Shown here piece by piece: positions 5,186 to 7,463 of a stretch of 7,463 nt of DNA. Position 1 is the first letter of the stretch. Each line of letters opens with the position of its first letter. Source of the DNA: JAUXEH01 sp965533275 (GTDB lineage: Bacteria; Acidobacteriota; Aminicenantia; Aminicenantales; Aminicenantaceae); NCBI GenBank assembly GCA_965533275.1, contig CBESWG010000092.1, positions 1-7,463 of the forward strand, given 5' to 3'. Below the pieces are notes generated by a model. That model ran no database searches, was not told where the DNA came from, and saw nothing but the letters and a program-made list of their open reading frames with translations. The translations under genes and the position numbers were made by a program.

Positions 5186-7387
5186 ATGCGAAAACCCGCC
5201 CTTTCCCTTTTCTATATTTCCTGTCTGGTTCTTCTCGTTCTTTGGTGTGGAGCCCCGGGCCTCAGCGCGCAGGGCAGCCAGGTGGTACGGGGCAATCCCG
5301 TGCTGGAGACGCCGCTCTCCCAGGATATCTTGACCCTCCTGGCCAACGAGATCTCCGGGCAGATCATCTTCAATAACGAGGTCATCCTGGCCGGGGCTCC
5401 CTGGATCCGGAGCGAAAGTGAGTTCACAGATACCCTGTACGAGGCCCAGAGGATCTATGACCTGGTCCGCGGCTACGGGATAGAGACGGTCAAGCTCAAT
5501 CGCTACCCCAGAGACCGGGAGTTTGACTACCCCCTTCAGGGCGAATTTTGGATCATCAAGCCGGAGATGAGGCTGGTGGCCCGGCTGGATGCGGACGCGG
5601 CGCTGGTAGCCTCGAGTTCCGGCAACGTGGACCTGACAGGCGACCTGGTGTACCTCCCGCCGCTGAGCAAGGACGACCTCAAGAGCTGGCCCGACGGAAA
5701 GGCCCCCGAGCGCTACAGAGACAAGATCGCGCTCATGTGGTCTCACGCCAACCGGACCACGGCCAAGGCCCTGGACGCGGCCGGCGTGAGGGGAGTGATC
5801 TCCTTCAGCTCCCGGGAGCGCTATTTCGATCCCGACCAGGTGGTCTACGGGCGCGGGACCTACGGCGGCATGGACACGCTCAAGTTCGGATTCACCATTT
5901 CCTGGCGGCAGTGGTCGGAATTGATGGAAGACGCCGAAAGCGGCAAAGAGCTCACCGTTCGCTGCAAGACGCGGATCGGAACCTATCAGGACAAGTTCGA
6001 AACCGTTTTCTGCTGGATCCCGGGCACGGAGCCGGACAAAAAGGGAGTCATCTTCAGCGCCCACCTTTTCGAGGGCTATACCAAGCGCGGCGCCAACGAC
6101 AACATGAGCGGGTGTGTGGTGCAGCTCGAGATCCTGCGCGCCCTCACCAAGCTGATCGCACAGGGTGCGCTTCCCCAGCCCAGGCGCAACATCTATTTTC
6201 TGTGGCCCAACGAGATCTCCGGCACGTACGAGCACTTCGCACAGAATCCAGAGCTGGTGGACAAATACAGCGTCAACATCAACATGGACATGGTGGGCGA
6301 GGCCCTGCGAAAGAACAACGCCCTCTTCACCATGACCGAGTGCACCAACCAGCTGCCGAGCTACCTGGACGGGCTTGGGGACGCCGTCTTGAACTATGTC
6401 TGGCGCACCAACGACATCGTCTATGCGCCGGATTCTCCCCGGGGACGTAGGGGCGGGCAGTATTTCCCGCGTCCCATGTGGGAAAAGAACGGCTCCCGGG
6501 ACGCCTTTCGCTACTACCTCCACAGCGCCACGGGAGGGAGTGACCACATCTGCTTCAACAGCCCCTCTGTCGCCGTCCCGGGCATCGAGCTCAACATCTG
6601 GCCCGACCAGTGGTACCACGCCGACACCGACACTCCCGACAAGTCTGATCCCACTCAGCTCAAGCGCACGGCCTTCATCGGTGCGGCCATGGCCTGGGCA
6701 GCAGCCGACTGCTCGGACGAGGTGCTCGGGAAACTCCTGGATGCGGTGTCCACGTTCGGGTACGAGCGTGTGGGCAAGCGGGAGGTCCCCGCAGCCATCC
6801 GGCTCGTCGAAAACGCCAAGCCGGATGAACTCGAGGAAATGACGCATCGGGCCCTCAATCTGGTGGATTTCGCCACCAACCGAGAGATGGGGGCCATCCG
6901 CTCGATCCAGGATGTCTTCACGGAGTCGGAGGGTGCACGCCGGATGATCGGAGACTACCTGGGACAGTGGCACTTCTTCCGCGAGGGGCTGCACCACCAG
7001 ATCCTGGGCTACGCCCGCCTGAAGGCCGAACAGCTGGCCGAGCGCTTTACACTGGAGGTCAGCTCCCCTGAGGAGCCCGAGCTCTCGCCCCAGGCAGTGA
7101 AATTCGCCCGGATCTATCCGGCCATCCACCCCGATGTCCGGGCCAGGGAGTTTTCAGCGGAAAGGACAGAGGCCTACCTGGATTTCATCGAGGAGAATCC
7201 GGACGCGATCAAGGAGCTCAAGCTGGATGCCCGACAGAGACGGACGATCCAGAACTACCTCAACGGGAGGCACTCGATCACGGATATCCGGAACTGGGTC
7301 ATGGCCGAGAGTGGGAAAGCACTCGCCTTCGAGCCGCTCCTCAAGTACCTGGAGATCCTCAAGGCCACCGGCTGGATCACGTACTGA
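5186..7387 (+). CDS. Large secreted M28-family metallohydrolase with C-terminal winged-helix-like segment
   Basis: This is a 733-residue protein. A Sec signal peptide (RKPALS, then a hydrophobic core) probably ends after GLSA, residue 28. Residues about 50-280 hold a mixed region that may include an inserted PA-like lid domain (around KIALMWSHANRTTAKALDAA). The M28 catalytic core spans about 285-510: H293 (FSAHLFEGY), D305 (GANDNMSG), E343 (WPNEISGTYEHF), D368 (NINMDMVGE), D453-H454 (GGSDHICF) and H478 (WYHADTDTPDK). The usual E-E catalytic/ligand pair reads N342-E343, so one acidic residue is missing; similar PE-x-x-GT motifs occur in DUF4910-type relatives. Residues about 535-675 are mostly helical. 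The last 55 or so residues (LNGRHSITDIRNWV, then LLKYLEILKATGWI) resemble a small winged-helix or PqqD-like fold, unusual on an exported hydrolase. It likely acts on extracellular or periplasmic peptides, but activity and substrate are inference. It is probably in an operon with the preceding M28 lipoprotein gene. Confidence 0.88.
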   Translation: MRKPALSLFYISCLVLLVLWCGAPGLSAQGSQVVRGNPVLETPLSQDILTLLANEISGQIIFNNEVILAGAPWIRSESEFTDTLYEAQRIYDLVRGYGIETVKLNRYPRDREFDYPLQGEFWIIKPEMRLVARLDADAALVASSSGNVDLTGDLVYLPPLSKDDLKSWPDGKAPERYRDKIALMWSHANRTTAKALDAAGVRGVISFSSRERYFDPDQVVYGRGTYGGMDTLKFGFTISWRQWSELMEDAESGKELTVRCKTRIGTYQDKFETVFCWIPGTEPDKKGVIFSAHLFEGYTKRGANDNMSGCVVQLEILRALTKLIAQGALPQPRRNIYFLWPNEISGTYEHFAQNPELVDKYSVNINMDMVGEALRKNNALFTMTECTNQLPSYLDGLGDAVLNYVWRTNDIVYAPDSPRGRRGGQYFPRPMWEKNGSRDAFRYYLHSATGGSDHICFNSPSVAVPGIELNIWPDQWYHADTDTPDKSDPTQLKRTAFIGAAMAWAAADCSDEVLGKLLDAVSTFGYERVGKREVPAAIRLVENAKPDELEEMTHRALNLVDFATNREMGAIRSIQDVFTESEGARRMIGDYLGQWHFFREGLHHQILGYARLKAEQLAERFTLEVSSPEEPELSPQAVKFARIYPAIHPDVRAREFSAERTEAYLDFIEENPDAIKELKLDARQRRTIQNYLNGRHSITDIRNWVMAESGKALAFEPLLKYLEILKATGWITY

Positions 7388-7423
7388 AAAAAGGGGACGA
7401 TAGGAAAATAGGAAAAAGGGGAC
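7388..7423. repeat. Direct repeat of an A5-G4-AC motif next to the terminal palindrome
   Basis: AAAAAGGGGAC occurs at 7388-7398, directly after the stop codon, and again at 7413-7423, where it forms the outer end of the palindrome's left arm. The copies are 25 nt apart. The first has no matching right arm nearby, so it looks like a stub of the same element. Confidence 0.6.
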
Positions 7424-7463
7424 AGGTCCAATTAAGGCCGTTAATTGGACCTGTCCCCTTTTT
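7413..7463. repeat. Perfect 23-bp inverted repeat (REP/RAYT-like palindrome), possible bidirectional terminator
   Basis: The left arm 7413-7435 and right arm 7441-7463 are exact reverse complements over 23 bp, with a 5-nt loop GGCCG. The core contains GGGGACAGGTCC and the arms begin with A5 and end with T5. Palindromes with a GGGGACAGG core and A/T ends are familiar as dispersed repeats in many bacterial genomes, often linked to REP-associated tyrosine transposases. The T-rich 3' ends also let it work as a Rho-independent terminator in both directions for the gene ending at 7387. No transposase is visible, and the window ends on the last base of the right arm. Confidence 0.85.

Noticed and set aside
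5141..7129. A 662-codon open frame on the minus strand opposite the large M28 gene
   Set aside because: It is a mirror frame in GC-rich coding DNA. Its translation is low-complexity (rich in V, G, L, D, H) with no motif or start signal, while the plus strand encodes a clear enzyme.

Overview
The window is about 60% GC and bacterial. It carries densely packed genes, two exported M28-family zinc hydrolases, a tungsten-type aldehyde oxidoreductase, a Y-family polymerase and a long perfect palindrome at the right edge. This mix fits an anaerobic or fermentative peptide-using bacterium, for example Aminicenantes, Acidobacteriota or Desulfobacterota-like. That placement is an impression from protein style only; no phylogenetic marker is present.

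Layout, left to right. (1) Positions 1-702, minus strand: a secreted or membrane-anchored NTF2/SnoaL-like protein, followed after 4 nt by a small unrecognised gene that runs off the left edge. (2) Positions 703-840: a divergent control region with a GC hairpin, a plausible minus-strand promoter and a -10 box almost touching the next gene. (3) Positions 841-2010, plus strand: dinB (DNA polymerase IV), possibly leaderless. (4) Positions 2030-4007, minus strand: an aldehyde:ferredoxin oxidoreductase (AOR) family gene whose 3' end overlaps a tiny lipoprotein gene; this pair converges on dinB. (5) Positions 4008-4140: a divergent promoter region. (6) Positions 4141-7387, plus strand: a glutaminyl-cyclase-like M28 lipoprotein, then a large secreted M28 hydrolase with a C-terminal winged-helix-like segment. 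(7) Positions 7388-7463: an intergenic tail with a repeated A/G-rich motif and a perfect 23-bp inverted repeat ending on the last base of the window.

Working together: the two exported M28 proteins point to processing of external peptides. An AOR enzyme is what an amino-acid fermenter could use to oxidise aldehydes derived from amino acids to acids with ferredoxin as acceptor. The divergent arrangement of AOR and the M28 pair would suit that link, but it is inference. DinB (lesion bypass) and the NTF2-like gene seem unrelated. I see no CRISPR array, tRNA, rRNA, transposase, phage gene or defence system. The most distinctive elements are the terminal palindrome, the large M28 protein with an altered active-site motif and unusual C-terminus, and the bacterial glutaminyl-cyclase-like lipoprotein.
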